Shown: piece by piece, positions 18,176-27,196 of the stretch | Layout: every line of letters begins with the position of its first letter | Position numbering within the stretch: the first letter of the stretch is position 1 | NCBI RefSeq assembly: GCF_947495565.1 | Contig: NZ_CANLZM010000001.1 | Location: 310,001-374,000, forward strand | Reading direction: 5' to 3' | From: an uncultured Pontibacter sp. | GTDB lineage: Bacteria; Bacteroidota; Bacteroidia; Cytophagales; Hymenobacteraceae | DNA length: 64,000 bases | Made by a program: the position numbers and the translations under genes | The notes under the pieces: generated by a model | The model's database searches: none | Seen by the model: only the letters and a program-made list of their open reading frames with translations | Told to the model about the DNA's origin: nothing

Positions 18176-19009
18176 ATGAGAAACGATAGAGTAAACAGAT
18201 ATTACCACGGCGGCCTTTGGACCGGAAAAGATACGTATGATTTTGACCGCGACACCCGCGACGGTGACTTCGGGCGCGAACACCAGGATCGTTACCAGGG
18301 TGGCAACAACCCGCAGGACTTTAGAGACAAGCGTGATTTTGATGCCAACCGTTTTCAGAACTACCGCAGCCGCGACTATGATATGGAGGATAATTACTAT
18401 GAAAACACACGCGGCCGCAGACATGACTTAGGGGACATCAGGCAAGGCTACGGCATTTCTAGCTTTGGCGGCTCCTCAAACCGCTACGACGATATTCATG
18501 ATATGCAGCGTGAGCGACGGGCGCAGCAGGAGCAAGGCTACGGCTCCGGCAGGATGAGCGGCTACAGCGGTTCAAGGTTTGGAGGCTCAAACTACAGCGC
18601 TCACGGCGATTTTGGCGGTTCTCCAAGTTATGGCTCCATGAGCGGCGGCGGCGGCAATATGGGTGATTCTGTCTCCTCGTCGGGTTATGGCGGTGGCTAC
18701 GGCAATACCTCTGTGCACTCCAACAGAGGCATTCCCAATTATAGTGGCTCAGGCAGTTCTTCCGGTTACAGCGGCAGTAGCCAAGGCGGCGGGCTTGGCA
18801 GTAGCTATGGAGGTAAAAACTATGGTGGCGGCATAGGTTACGAGGGCGGCCACAGAGGAGGCACTCTTGGCAGTAGAAGCTATGGCTCCTCTTCGGGCAA
18901 CTATGGCGGTTATGGCTCTATGGCCAACAAAGAATCCGGATTTGACAACCAAAGCAGAGGCAACCGCTCAGACAGAGGCGGCTACCGAAATCAGGATCCA
19001 AACTATTAA
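18176..19009 (+). CDS. Large Gly/Ser/Tyr-rich low-complexity protein (FUS-like composition)
   Basis: 277 residues in two parts. Residues 1-115 are rich in Asp, Arg, Tyr and Asn (TYDFDRDTRDGDFGREHQD, RDYDMEDNYYENTRGRR). Residues about 116-277 are dominated by repeated (G/S)Y(G/S) steps (SGYSGSRFGGSNYS, GSSSGYSGSSQGGGLG, GSSSGNYGGYGS). No signal peptide or hydrophobic segment is present, which argues for a cytoplasmic location and against adhesins or secreted glycine-rich proteins. The pattern resembles prion-like domains of RNA-binding proteins, but no folded RNA-binding domain is seen. Function unknown. A 13-base-stem terminator follows. Confidence 0.8.
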   Translation: MRNDRVNRYYHGGLWTGKDTYDFDRDTRDGDFGREHQDRYQGGNNPQDFRDKRDFDANRFQNYRSRDYDMEDNYYENTRGRRHDLGDIRQGYGISSFGGSSNRYDDIHDMQRERRAQQEQGYGSGRMSGYSGSRFGGSNYSAHGDFGGSPSYGSMSGGGGNMGDSVSSSGYGGGYGNTSVHSNRGIPNYSGSGSSSGYSGSSQGGGLGSSYGGKNYGGGIGYEGGHRGGTLGSRSYGSSSGNYGGYGSMANKESGFDNQSRGNRSDRGGYRNQDPNY

Positions 19010-19032
19010 AAGGCACTATACTTTGATAGCAG

Positions 19033-19070
19033 CACCGACAGCACCTGCCAGTAAGCGGGTGCTGTCGGTG
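19033..19070 (+). terminator. Rho-independent terminator after the Gly/Ser/Tyr-rich gene
   Basis: A perfect 13-base stem caccgacagcacc / ggtgctgtcggtg with a 12-base loop followed by TTT, 24 bases past the stop codon. Confidence 0.85.
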
Positions 19071-19146
19071 TTTAAGAGGCTGCGGTGCAGCTTGCCAAAC
19101 TTGTTTAGCAAATAACTGTTTTATACTTTTAGAAAGCGATGAAATT

Positions 19147-20010
19147 ATGAAAAACAGAAGTGTAGCCCGCCTGCTTTTTGCAGACACGATAGACATGGGA
19201 GGTATGCCTGTGCGTCAGCCTTTCCCAACGCAGCAGGTGGAGCAGATAGACCCTTTTTTGCTGCTGCATCACCACAAAACAAAAATGCCCGAGGGCGTTA
19301 TCCCTCATAAAACAGGAGTGGACCCGCATCCGCACAGAGGTTTTTCGCCTGTTACGTTCGTGTTTCAGGGAGGAGTGCATCACCGCGACTCGCGGGGTAA
19401 CAACAGCATTGTGTATGCAGGCGGAACGCAATGGATGAACGCAGGCCGGGGAATAGTGCATAGCGAACGGCCACCGAAGGATATCATGGAGCGGGGAGGC
19501 GTGCAGGAGATTGTCCAGCTATGGATAAACACACCGGCAGCCCACAAAATGGACCAGCCGGAATACATGCCTCTGCTTGCTGAAGACACGCCTGAGGTAG
19601 CAGAAGAAGGAGTTAAAGTGCAGGTAATTGCCGGGGAATTTGAAGGTATTAAAGGACCAGTAAAAACACTGTCTCCGGTGCTGGCGCTTCGGCTTCAGCT
19701 TCAGGAAGGGGCAAGTTATACTTTCCATATTCCATCAGATTACAATGCTTTTTTATACTTGGTGGATGGCGCTCTGCAAGTGGCTGGCTATGGCTTGGTG
19801 GATGGGCTGCACCAGGTCGTGTTTAACCAGGATGGAGAAAGTATAACCGTCACGGCTAAGGCAGATATGAAAGGCCTTTTAATGGCAGGGAAGCCGCTTC
19901 AGGAGCCAGTAGTGGCAAGCGGACCATACGTAATGAATAACCAAACAGAAATAATGCAGGCTATGCGCGATTACCAAATGGGGAAATTCGGAATTCTGAT
20001 AGAGGATTGA
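19147..20010 (+). CDS. Pirin family protein
   Basis: 287 residues with the bicupin pirin pattern. The first cupin has PHPHRGFSPVTFVFQGGVHHRDSRGN (metal-binding histidines), followed by GGTQWMNAGRGIVHSERP, and the second cupin covers about residues 175-270 (GASYTFHIPSDYNAFLYLVDG). Some bacterial pirins are quercetin dioxygenases and others regulate central metabolism; nothing in the neighbourhood decides between them. The ATG at 19147 sits after a short AT-rich leader containing a TATACTT copy. Confidence 0.92.
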   Translation: MKNRSVARLLFADTIDMGGMPVRQPFPTQQVEQIDPFLLLHHHKTKMPEGVIPHKTGVDPHPHRGFSPVTFVFQGGVHHRDSRGNNSIVYAGGTQWMNAGRGIVHSERPPKDIMERGGVQEIVQLWINTPAAHKMDQPEYMPLLAEDTPEVAEEGVKVQVIAGEFEGIKGPVKTLSPVLALRLQLQEGASYTFHIPSDYNAFLYLVDGALQVAGYGLVDGLHQVVFNQDGESITVTAKADMKGLLMAGKPLQEPVVASGPYVMNNQTEIMQAMRDYQMGKFGILIED

Positions 20011-20015
20011 TGCAG

Positions 20016-20423
20016 CTATTCGTTCAGATACAGCCAGGCTAAGGCGGCATCTACAGAGGTGAACTGCTCCATGTGGGCTTCAAAATTATAGTTTTCCTGC
20101 GCTTTCCTCATCAGGTTCTCAAACGTGATGTAGCTGAATACATCTGATTTAACCACGCGGGCTACTTTTTCTAACCGGCTTTTCAGTAGCAATGGCAAAA
20201 TCTCCTTCATAATCCATTGCTGGTCCTCAAAAGTAACATGTGACAGCTGTCGCGAATCGCTAAGCCAGAGCCTGATATCTTTTTCAAGAATCAGCTTTTT
20301 AATGAGGCTTAAGCTATCACGGTATTCTATGCTATTTACACTACGTAGCCAAGTGGTGTGCAACAGTGTATCATTGTTTAAAAGCCGTATAGAAAGGTAT
20401 TCGGAGAGTTCAGCGGTAGTCAT
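20016..20423 (-). CDS. SpoIIAA/STAS-like small protein of unknown function
   Basis: 135 residues without signal peptide or membrane span. The layout of strands and helices (LLHTTWLRSVNSIEYRDSLS, IRLWLSDSRQLSHVTFEDQQWI, KVARVVKSDVFSYITFENLM) resembles the SpoIIAA-like/Lin1244 type domain proteins frequent in Hymenobacteraceae. Identification is by pattern only and the family assignment is tentative. It ends five bases from the convergent pirin gene and is divergent from the HMA-AraC regulator gene. Confidence 0.65.
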   Translation of the reverse strand: MTTAELSEYLSIRLLNNDTLLHTTWLRSVNSIEYRDSLSLIKKLILEKDIRLWLSDSRQLSHVTFEDQQWIMKEILPLLLKSRLEKVARVVKSDVFSYITFENLMRKAQENYNFEAHMEQFTSVDAALAWLYLNE

Positions 20424-20568
20424 AGGTAAAGAATTGGGTGCAAAAATATAAACTTAATACTATATAACATAGTGTGTATAGAAGGGTCAGAAAACAATTG
20501 CTGAGGTAGGTCAGTTGAATTTTTTCTTGATTGCTCATTTCAGAGATGCTAGACTTGCTTCTATAATA

Positions 20569-20596
20569 TTTGTACGTGATTAAAGCACTAACTTTG
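20569..20596 (+). promoter_or_regulatory. Promoter-like pair (-33 TTTG, -7 TAACTTTG) directly before the HMA-AraC start codon
   Basis: TTTG at 20569-20572 and an exact TAnnTTTG box at 20589-20596 are 16 bases apart. The box ends four bases before the ATG at 20601. If functional, the transcript would begin at or right next to the start codon and be leaderless. Confidence 0.4.
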
Positions 20597-20600
20597 TAAA

Positions 20601-21176
20601 ATGGCAACGAAGAAGATCTATATTAAAAACATGGTGTGCGACCGCTGCAAAAAAGTGGTGTCAGAGGAACTTCAGAAATTAGGTTACACGGTGCTTCAGG
20701 TAGGGCTAGGTGAGGCCGAGATAGCGAGCGATCATAACATCGATGAAAATAAGCTACGGGAAGTGCTGGAAAGCAACGGGTTTGAGCTGCTGGACGACCG
20801 CAAGACGCAGCTGATCGAGAAAGTGAAGCTGGCCATAATAGAGCTGGTGCACCAAACCGGGGAGCAGGAGCTACACGTTAACACCTCCGACTATATTGCT
20901 CAGAAAGTTGGCCTCGACTACAACTATCTGAGCTCTCTGTTTTCTTCTTTTGAAGGGACTACTATTGAGAAATATCTTATACTTCAGCGGGTGGAGCGGG
21001 TAAAAGAGTTGCTTGTTTACGATGAGTTGAGCTTAAAGGAAATAGCTTATAAGCTAGGATACAGCAGTGTAGCACACCTGTCCAATCAGTTTAAAAAGAT
21101 TACAGGCCTTACCCCAAGCTACTTTAAGCAGGTTAAAACCAACAAGCGCAAAACCTTAGACAAGGTGCAGGATTAA
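20601..21176 (+). CDS. AraC-family regulator with N-terminal HMA-like metal-binding domain
   Basis: 191 residues. The N-terminal 65 residues have an HMA-like ferredoxin fold pattern with IKNMVCDRCKKVV, giving a CxxC pair (Cys14, Cys17), and a GYTVLQVGLGEAEI strand region as in copper chaperones. Residues about 90-185 form an AraC HTH domain (LSLKEIAYKLGYSSVAHLSNQFKKITGLTPSYFK). A metal or redox signal acting on the DNA-binding domain is the natural inference, but no metal resistance gene is adjacent. The convergent neighbour is the ammonium transporter. Confidence 0.88.
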   Translation: MATKKIYIKNMVCDRCKKVVSEELQKLGYTVLQVGLGEAEIASDHNIDENKLREVLESNGFELLDDRKTQLIEKVKLAIIELVHQTGEQELHVNTSDYIAQKVGLDYNYLSSLFSSFEGTTIEKYLILQRVERVKELLVYDELSLKEIAYKLGYSSVAHLSNQFKKITGLTPSYFKQVKTNKRKTLDKVQD

Positions 21177-21256
21177 AGCTAAAAAAATCCTCACTACCGC
21201 GCTTTTACCAGAACAGCAGTGGGGAAATCTTAATAGCGTCTTAAAAAATGGCTGGC

Positions 21257-22618
21257 TTAACTATACACAGCTTTAGGCGCTACGTGCTGTGCCTTCTCAG
21301 TATATTCTAGTGTCTCATTATGCTGGCTAATATCAAGTCCTATTATTTCCTCTTCCCTGGAAACCCGCAGCGGAGTTATTAAATCTGTAACTTTTAACAG
21401 CACCCAAGAGCCTCCGAACGCAAAACCAGAAACGCCTACCAGCGTGGCCACGTGTAGCAGAAACAGCTCATACTCGCCAAAAATCAATCCGTTACCTAAT
21501 TCGATAGCCGGGTTTACTGCCTTGCTTGCAAATACGCCTGTTAGTAGCATACCTACCATGCCGCCCACACCGTGGCATGGAAACACATCTAAAGTATCAT
21601 CGAGGGTAGAGCGTGTCCGCCATTCTACAACCAGGTTGCTTACTATAGCCGCTATAACACCAATGGCCAGAGAGTGCGGTATAGTAACAAAACCGGCGGC
21701 AGGAGTAATAGCCACTAACCCAACCACAGCTCCTATGCAAGTGCCCAAAGCAGTGGGTTTTCTGCCGCGTAAGGCATCAAAAAAGATCCAGGCCAAGGCA
21801 GCTGCTGCTGAAGCTGTAGTGGTGGTGGCCAGCGCCACAGTTGCCAGTATACTTGCACCCATCGCCGAGCCTGCGTTAAACCCGAACCATCCAAACCAAA
21901 GCAAACCGGTGCCTAGCATTACGTGCGGAATATTGGCGGGAGCATGGCTAGCTTCGTAACGGCGCTTCAGGTACAAGGCAGAGGCCAGAGCAGCCCAACC
22001 AGCCGACATATGCACCACCGTTCCGCCTGCAAAATCCAGTACTCCTAAGTTAAACAGAATACCGTCGGGGTGCCAGGTGGCGTGTGCCAGCGGGGCGTAA
22101 ATGAAAATAAAGAATAATATGATAAACAAAGTATAAGAAATGAAGCGGATACGCTCCGCAAAAGCCCCGGTAATAAGTGCGGGTGTAATGATGGCAAACT
22201 TCAACTGGAACATGGCAAAGAGCAGTAAAGGAATGGTAGGTGCCGCCGGCCACGGTGCGCCATCTATAACTCCGTTCATCATAAAATAGGTGAAGGGGTT
22301 GCCAAAAACACCACCTAAAGACTCTCCGAAAGCAAGGCTAAAGCCAAAAACTATCCACATTACTGTAACAATGGCCATACAAATAAAGCTTTGCAGCATT
22401 GTTGAAAGCACATTTTTCTTCCGCACCATACCTCCGTAAAAAAAAGCTAATCCCGGCGTCATAATCAGCACGAGAGCTGTAGCTGTTAGCATCCAGGCTG
22501 TGTCGGCGGTATTTATTTCCCCTCCATAATTAACCTGCGGTACAGATGGAAGAATAAAAGTAGCTGCCACAACCAACAAGAGCAGTAGCATCGGTATCCG
22601 GGAAAATGCTTTAGCCAT
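21257..22618 (-). CDS. amt: Ammonium transporter (Amt/Rh family)
   Basis: 453 residues from the ATG at 22618 (MAKAFSRIP); the longer frame begins at a TTG. A hydrophobic leader precedes NTADTAWMLTATALVLIMTPGLAFFYGGMVRKKNVLSTM, the Amt signature, and LDFAGGTVVHMSAGWAAL and DVFPCHGVGGMVGML contain the pore histidines and gating region. The protein forms a trimeric inner-membrane ammonium channel. No GlnK/P-II gene is adjacent, unlike the common amtB-glnK pair. The C-terminal tail is long enough to bind P-II. Confidence 0.96.
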   Translation of the reverse strand: MAKAFSRIPMLLLLLVVAATFILPSVPQVNYGGEINTADTAWMLTATALVLIMTPGLAFFYGGMVRKKNVLSTMLQSFICMAIVTVMWIVFGFSLAFGESLGGVFGNPFTYFMMNGVIDGAPWPAAPTIPLLLFAMFQLKFAIITPALITGAFAERIRFISYTLFIILFFIFIYAPLAHATWHPDGILFNLGVLDFAGGTVVHMSAGWAALASALYLKRRYEASHAPANIPHVMLGTGLLWFGWFGFNAGSAMGASILATVALATTTTASAAAALAWIFFDALRGRKPTALGTCIGAVVGLVAITPAAGFVTIPHSLAIGVIAAIVSNLVVEWRTRSTLDDTLDVFPCHGVGGMVGMLLTGVFASKAVNPAIELGNGLIFGEYELFLLHVATLVGVSGFAFGGSWVLLKVTDLITPLRVSREEEIIGLDISQHNETLEYTEKAQHVAPKAVYS

Positions 22619-22893
22619 AGAAATCAATTTTAAATATTAAACCTTGTTTCGTTGTTAATTTAACAACTCTAGATATAATATTTAAATATTTTCAATAAAA
22701 AAGATAAGTGGTTAGTAAAAAATAAAATAATAGGTGCGACGATGATAAATTTTAGAACAATTAAGATGTGTACTTGACAAAAGTATAATTGACTAGCATT
22801 GCTGTTATTGAACCTTGCCGCTAGATGAGTTTTTGTAATAAAGTATACTTTGGGCTGCTTGACTGTGAAGCAGCAGAAGGATGATGTAAAAAA
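22619..22893. other. AT-rich intergenic region between the amt promoter and the subtilase terminator
   Basis: No gene was seen. Presumably it contains the amt promoter, read leftward. At 22840-22851 it holds AAAGTATACTTT, a perfect 12-base palindrome made of two overlapping copies of the dispersed heptamer. Confidence 0.5.
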
Positions 22894-22928
22894 AAACGCC
22901 ATCCAGCACATTATGCTGGATGGCGTTT
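22894..22928 (-). terminator. Rho-independent terminator of the subtilase gene
   Basis: A perfect 15-base stem aaacgccatccagca / tgctggatggcgttt with a 5-base loop and an A-tract on the far side (a T-tract on the minus strand), 19 bases beyond the stop codon. Confidence 0.88.
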
Positions 22929-22947
22929 GATGAAGTTTAAATGTGCT

Positions 22948-24477
22948 TTATTGCACAGCTGAAACAGCTCTGGCAGCATTTACACGGCCATAACCATAGT
23001 ATGGATCACGGCCTGGTTTGCCAAGGTCATTAGCAGAGGCGCGTAATACCGCTTTTACACGAGCAGGGTCCATCTGGCCACCATTCATGCCAATAACAAT
23101 AGCGGCAACTCCCGTTGCATGAGGAGCGGCCATACTAGTACCCACTGACCAGTAGTAAGAAGTAGAGCCGTTCAGGTTGCTTCCTGAGCTAAACACGTAG
23201 TCCAATACATACACGTACTGTGTTACTCCGCCCACAGTAGCTATCTCATTTCCTGGGTACATATAGTCGCCGCCCGGAGCAGCAAAATCTACATCTGCAG
23301 TACCGTAATTAGAGTAAGAAGCCAGGTTATCTAAGTTAGTAGTTGTTGGAGCCAGTGCCCAACCCTGTGGTGCTGTAGCTGATATAGAAATAACATTGCT
23401 AGCGCTAGAAGGAATATGCACCAATGATTTGTCTTTGTTGCCATTGTTTGCATCGTTACCTGCCGAAGCTATTACGGTAACGCCTTGCTGGTTTGCATAG
23501 TTTGTAACTTTGTTGATGGCGTTAATCAGCTCATGCGTCGCTTTTGTATCGCTTACAACAAAGTCATCAGAAGGATCGTCCGGCGTGCCGTTGTCATCCA
23601 GGTACTTACCGTTAGCAGGAAGCGCTGCGCCCAAGCTCATGTTAATTACGTCCGCACCTTGTTGCACAGCGTGCACAATACCCTGCATCATCCAGGAGAA
23701 GGAGCCGCTGCCAGAGTCGCGCAGAACTTTTACAAGTATAAGTTCCGACTCAGGAGCTACACCTATTATACCTATACCGTTGTCAGCGGCTGCAATAGTG
23801 CCTGCTGTGTGGGTGCCGTGGCTGCCAACACCTGGCAACGCATAGCCAAGGCTCTCGCCCACAACAAAGTTTGCGCTGGCGGCATAATCAATGTTTGGCG
23901 CAAGGTCAGCATGGTCAAGGTCAAAGCCGCTGTCAAGCACAGCTATACGTACTCCCTTGCCTCTGTAGCCGGCGTTCCATGCCTCAGGAGCATCCACTGC
24001 ATCATGGCCCCACTGCAAATTAAAGAAACGGTCGTTGTCGCCGCTGGCAGGAGGGTTGCCAAATGCTTCAGCGTCAAATTCTACTATTTTCTGGTCTGCC
24101 GGGTTGTACCACTGCACCTCCAGATCGCGGATAACAGAGCCAACACCTTTGATTTTGCCAGCCTTAGCAGCAAAGTCAGGGTCGCTGGATGTAACAGTGG
24201 CTATACCTACATCTTCCATATGGCCGGTCACGTCTCCTTTAGCTGCTTTCAGTTGCTCCTTAATATTAGCAGGCAGTTTGTTGGATGATGCAACCACAAT
24301 GTAGTGGCCTTTTTTAAATTTAACTCCAGGGGTTGCTGAGCTAGCAGAGGCATTGCTTGTTACATCTGTACTTAAGGTAGCGTCTGGCGATACCTGCTCC
24401 TCATCCGGAGTACAGCCCAACATAAGGCCTAGTGCCAGCATAGGGAATGCTACACGCGTGGTAATTTTCTTTAGCAT
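22948..24477 (-). CDS. S8 family (subtilisin-like) serine peptidase, lipoprotein
   Basis: 509 residues. The N-terminus ends in the lipobox LMLGC (Cys22), so the protein should be lipid-anchored. Residues about 55-120 look like an I9-type inhibitor propeptide (HYIVVASSNKLPANIKEQLK). The catalytic triad is Asp182 in AVLDSGFD, His223 in GSHGTHTAG and Ser448 in GTSMAAPHATG, with the oxyanion Asn341 in ASAGND. There is no type IX tail, so it probably stays in the envelope. It has its own terminator. Substrates are unknown; nutrient proteolysis is the usual role. Confidence 0.93.
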   Translation of the reverse strand: MLKKITTRVAFPMLALGLMLGCTPDEEQVSPDATLSTDVTSNASASSATPGVKFKKGHYIVVASSNKLPANIKEQLKAAKGDVTGHMEDVGIATVTSSDPDFAAKAGKIKGVGSVIRDLEVQWYNPADQKIVEFDAEAFGNPPASGDNDRFFNLQWGHDAVDAPEAWNAGYRGKGVRIAVLDSGFDLDHADLAPNIDYAASANFVVGESLGYALPGVGSHGTHTAGTIAAADNGIGIIGVAPESELILVKVLRDSGSGSFSWMMQGIVHAVQQGADVINMSLGAALPANGKYLDDNGTPDDPSDDFVVSDTKATHELINAINKVTNYANQQGVTVIASAGNDANNGNKDKSLVHIPSSASNVISISATAPQGWALAPTTTNLDNLASYSNYGTADVDFAAPGGDYMYPGNEIATVGGVTQYVYVLDYVFSSGSNLNGSTSYYWSVGTSMAAPHATGVAAIVIGMNGGQMDPARVKAVLRASANDLGKPGRDPYYGYGRVNAARAVSAVQ

Positions 24478-24711
24478 AAAAATGTAATTAAGGTGAATGG
24501 TTAGATCGTTGTGCAGGAAGCCTGCTTATTATTTTGTTAAGATAGATAAAAAAAATTATATAAAAAGAATTCTGCTTATGTATTTTTTGAATAAAAGAAG
24601 TAAAGTGTAGTATTTTGCTGGTGTATGCTATACTGTGGCTGGTGAAAAAATGTTGCTTTGGAGTAGGTTTTATTTGCTTTTTCTGTGGAGGATGATTCGA
24701 TCTATTGCATA

Positions 24712-27006
24712 TTACCACGGCAATCGAAAGCCCAGGCTGATAAAACCACGCCAGTCTGAGCGGGTTTCGCGCGCTATGCCTGCTGTTATCGGGCCAAAAG
24801 GAGTAAGGTAGCCAAGGGTAGCGCTATAGCCAACACGGCTGCTTTTGCCGCGCAAACTACGGTAGCCATGTAAGATGCTGGTGTTGATGAAGGCAGAGTT
24901 AACCTGAAGGTATAGTTTTTTACGCAGTTCCGCCTGCAGCCCTAAGCCGGAGTAAAATAAGTTATCGGCGGAGTATGAGAAAGGCTCTGCCGCCCGAAAC
25001 TCAACCATGTTGGGCAGTACAGAAGTATACCCCCCGATCATGGTTTCCGCGCCTATCGGTAAATCATTGCTGGTATACATTACAAGCCCTTGCCGCAGCA
25101 TCAGGCTGAGTTTTGGCCGCAGCGGTACTAAGCCATTCGCTCTCAGCGATACTTTAAAGTAGGGGTCTATATTGTCTTTGCCCATTATATTTTCCAGCTC
25201 GCGGTGGTCTTCCTGCGCCCTTACAGTAAATCTGTTCCCGAAGATATAGCTGCCTTGCAGTTCCGTCTGCCAGCCTTTGGTTGGGTATACCTGGCGGTCC
25301 AGGGTGTTCAGCTTAAAGAAAGTGGTGAAGGCCCAATTACGGATTTTAAGCTGCTCCAGCCAGTTAATGTCCACTGTAAGCGAGTCGAGGTTTATTTGCC
25401 CTGCTACCTGCGGATACAGGCGAGCCAGCTTGTACTCCAGTTGCTGCCCCAGCGTCCAGGTGTTGTTGATGGTGGTTTGCCAGCCTAGCGTGCCCACGTT
25501 CATGTTCTGCTGAAGTATGGCAACCTTGCTGCCATTGTCGTTAAACAGCGAAAGGTCGTTTTTATAGTACTGGCTCCCGATTTTTACGGCTATCTGGTTT
25601 CGGTAGCCCATATACTTCAGGTAGTTAATGTCATTGCGGATGTTTTGCCCCAAGTCTACCTCGGCCACAAAGCGGGATCCGGGCCAGAAAAGGTTTCTCC
25701 GGGTATAGTTGACAGTGGCTCCGGCCCGGTTCTCCGAATCATAATATATAGCCGTTTTCAGGGCTCCCTCAGCTGCTTCTTCCACGTTTACCTGCAGGTG
25801 GTGGCTACTGTCGGTGGGTACCATGGCGTAAGAAACTTTAGTGAAATGGCCGGTGCCGTAAAGTATCTCAATCCTGTTTTCGATGGTGCGGATGCTAGTC
25901 GTTTCGTTCTCGTTCAGGCGGAGGCGGCGGCGCAGAATACGCCGTGGCGTGCTATTGGTGCCGCTGATAAGGAGCCTGCCGATTTTTACGGAATCTTGGA
26001 GGTTGCTAATTGCCGGCTTGTGCATTGGCTGCGGAAAAGCGCTAAAGTATGATGCCAAGGAGCGAAGGCTGTCCTCATACTCCCGCGCCACAAGTTCGCC
26101 GGTTTTGATGATCTTTTCTGTGTCTGCAAAACTGCCGGTGTTGTAACCCTCCAGGAAAGGTAAAATATCTACCAGAAAGTCCGTTTTCTTTTTTTCGCTT
26201 TCCAGGTTAGAGGCACTGGTGAAAAACGTTGCCTGCACCAGCACATCAAGCATCGATTTCAGGTTCTGCTCCGGCTCCAGCCCGCCACCTACGTTCACTC
26301 CGATAATAAAATCAGCACCCATATCAAGCGCTTCCTGCACTGGGAAATTCTGCACCAAGCCACCGTCTACCAGCATTCGGCCATCTAACTTTATCGGAGT
26401 GAACACCGTCGGGATAGCCATACTTGCCCGCAGCGCCTCCGGCAAAAATCCTTGTTGCAGCACAACTTTCTGGCCTGTGGTGAGGTCAGTGGCCACGCAG
26501 GCAAAAGGTATGGGCAGCTTCCGGAAGTCCTGAATGCTGTGGGCGCCGCGCGTAAGCCTGATCAGGAGGTTATTCAGGGCCTGTCCTTCAATCAATCCGC
26601 TGGGGAAGCTAATGGTGGTGCCGTTTACAGGGAGCTCCAGCAGGTAGCGGCCATAGTACTCCTTCTCTTCCATGGCAATCTGGTTTAGGGGCACCTGGTT
26701 GCTCAGCAGCATTTCCCAATCCTGGCTCAGCGCAATCTGCTCAATCTCACTGGCCGAGTAACCGAGGGCGTAGAGTGCGCCAACCAAACTGCCCATACTT
26801 GTGCCAGTAATTATATCGGGGCGTATGCCCGCTTCCTCCAGCACCTTTAGGAAACCGATATGCGCCATTCCCTTCGCCCCGCCGCCACTAAGCACCAGCC
26901 CGATTTTGGGACGCTTGCCAGTGTGCTCCGGCCATGCCTGGGCAAATACTTGTGCGGGCGCAAAAGTATAAAGCAGCAGCAGAACAGGTAACAAATAACG
27001 CCTCAT
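24712..27006 (-). CDS. Patatin-like phospholipase with POTRA and outer-membrane barrel (PlpD / type Vd architecture)
   Basis: 764 residues with a signal peptide (cut after VFAQ). The patatin domain covers about residues 33-320: oxyanion GGGAKG, nucleophile Ser70 in GTSMG and catalytic Asp214 in LVDGG. A POTRA-like segment follows (about 335-410, ISGTNSTPRRILRRRL), then a BamA/Omp85-type barrel to a terminal aromatic strand (FISLGFRLPW). This matches PlpD-type autotransporters, which display or release a phospholipase A1. In Bacteroidota this fused protein is a common chromosomal gene. The active site is complete. Confidence 0.93.
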   Translation of the reverse strand: MRRYLLPVLLLLYTFAPAQVFAQAWPEHTGKRPKIGLVLSGGGAKGMAHIGFLKVLEEAGIRPDIITGTSMGSLVGALYALGYSASEIEQIALSQDWEMLLSNQVPLNQIAMEEKEYYGRYLLELPVNGTTISFPSGLIEGQALNNLLIRLTRGAHSIQDFRKLPIPFACVATDLTTGQKVVLQQGFLPEALRASMAIPTVFTPIKLDGRMLVDGGLVQNFPVQEALDMGADFIIGVNVGGGLEPEQNLKSMLDVLVQATFFTSASNLESEKKKTDFLVDILPFLEGYNTGSFADTEKIIKTGELVAREYEDSLRSLASYFSAFPQPMHKPAISNLQDSVKIGRLLISGTNSTPRRILRRRLRLNENETTSIRTIENRIEILYGTGHFTKVSYAMVPTDSSHHLQVNVEEAAEGALKTAIYYDSENRAGATVNYTRRNLFWPGSRFVAEVDLGQNIRNDINYLKYMGYRNQIAVKIGSQYYKNDLSLFNDNGSKVAILQQNMNVGTLGWQTTINNTWTLGQQLEYKLARLYPQVAGQINLDSLTVDINWLEQLKIRNWAFTTFFKLNTLDRQVYPTKGWQTELQGSYIFGNRFTVRAQEDHRELENIMGKDNIDPYFKVSLRANGLVPLRPKLSLMLRQGLVMYTSNDLPIGAETMIGGYTSVLPNMVEFRAAEPFSYSADNLFYSGLGLQAELRKKLYLQVNSAFINTSILHGYRSLRGKSSRVGYSATLGYLTPFGPITAGIARETRSDWRGFISLGFRLPW

Positions 27007-27143
27007 TTATAAGTTTGAGCTGGATTTATGATGATAACCTTTGGAAGAAGGAGAATATTTTAAGCCCTCTTGAAACTGAAAGTTAAGCAATTCTGGGAAA
27101 GCTGCTAGAGAGGTTAGGAGGGATTCTGAGGTAGAGGCAATAA

Positions 27144-27175
27144 AAAAGCCGACCTGTTGATGCAGGCCGGCTTTT
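27144..27175 (-). terminator. Terminator of the sugar-transporter gene
   Basis: A 13-base stem (aaaagccgacctg / caggccggctttt) with a single mismatch and a 6-base loop, 21 bases beyond the MFS stop on the minus strand. Confidence 0.75.
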
Positions 27176-27196
27176 CTGTTATATCAATTTTGCCAA

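Noticed and set aside
23485..24288. 267-residue frame on the plus strand
   Set aside because: It lies antisense to the subtilase gene whose triad and lipobox are intact; composition is Cys/His/Arg-rich nonsense.
24488..24718. 76-residue frame on the minus strand between patatin and subtilase genes
   Set aside because: AT-rich spacer translation rich in Ile/Phe/Lys/His; overlaps the patatin stop, no conserved pattern.
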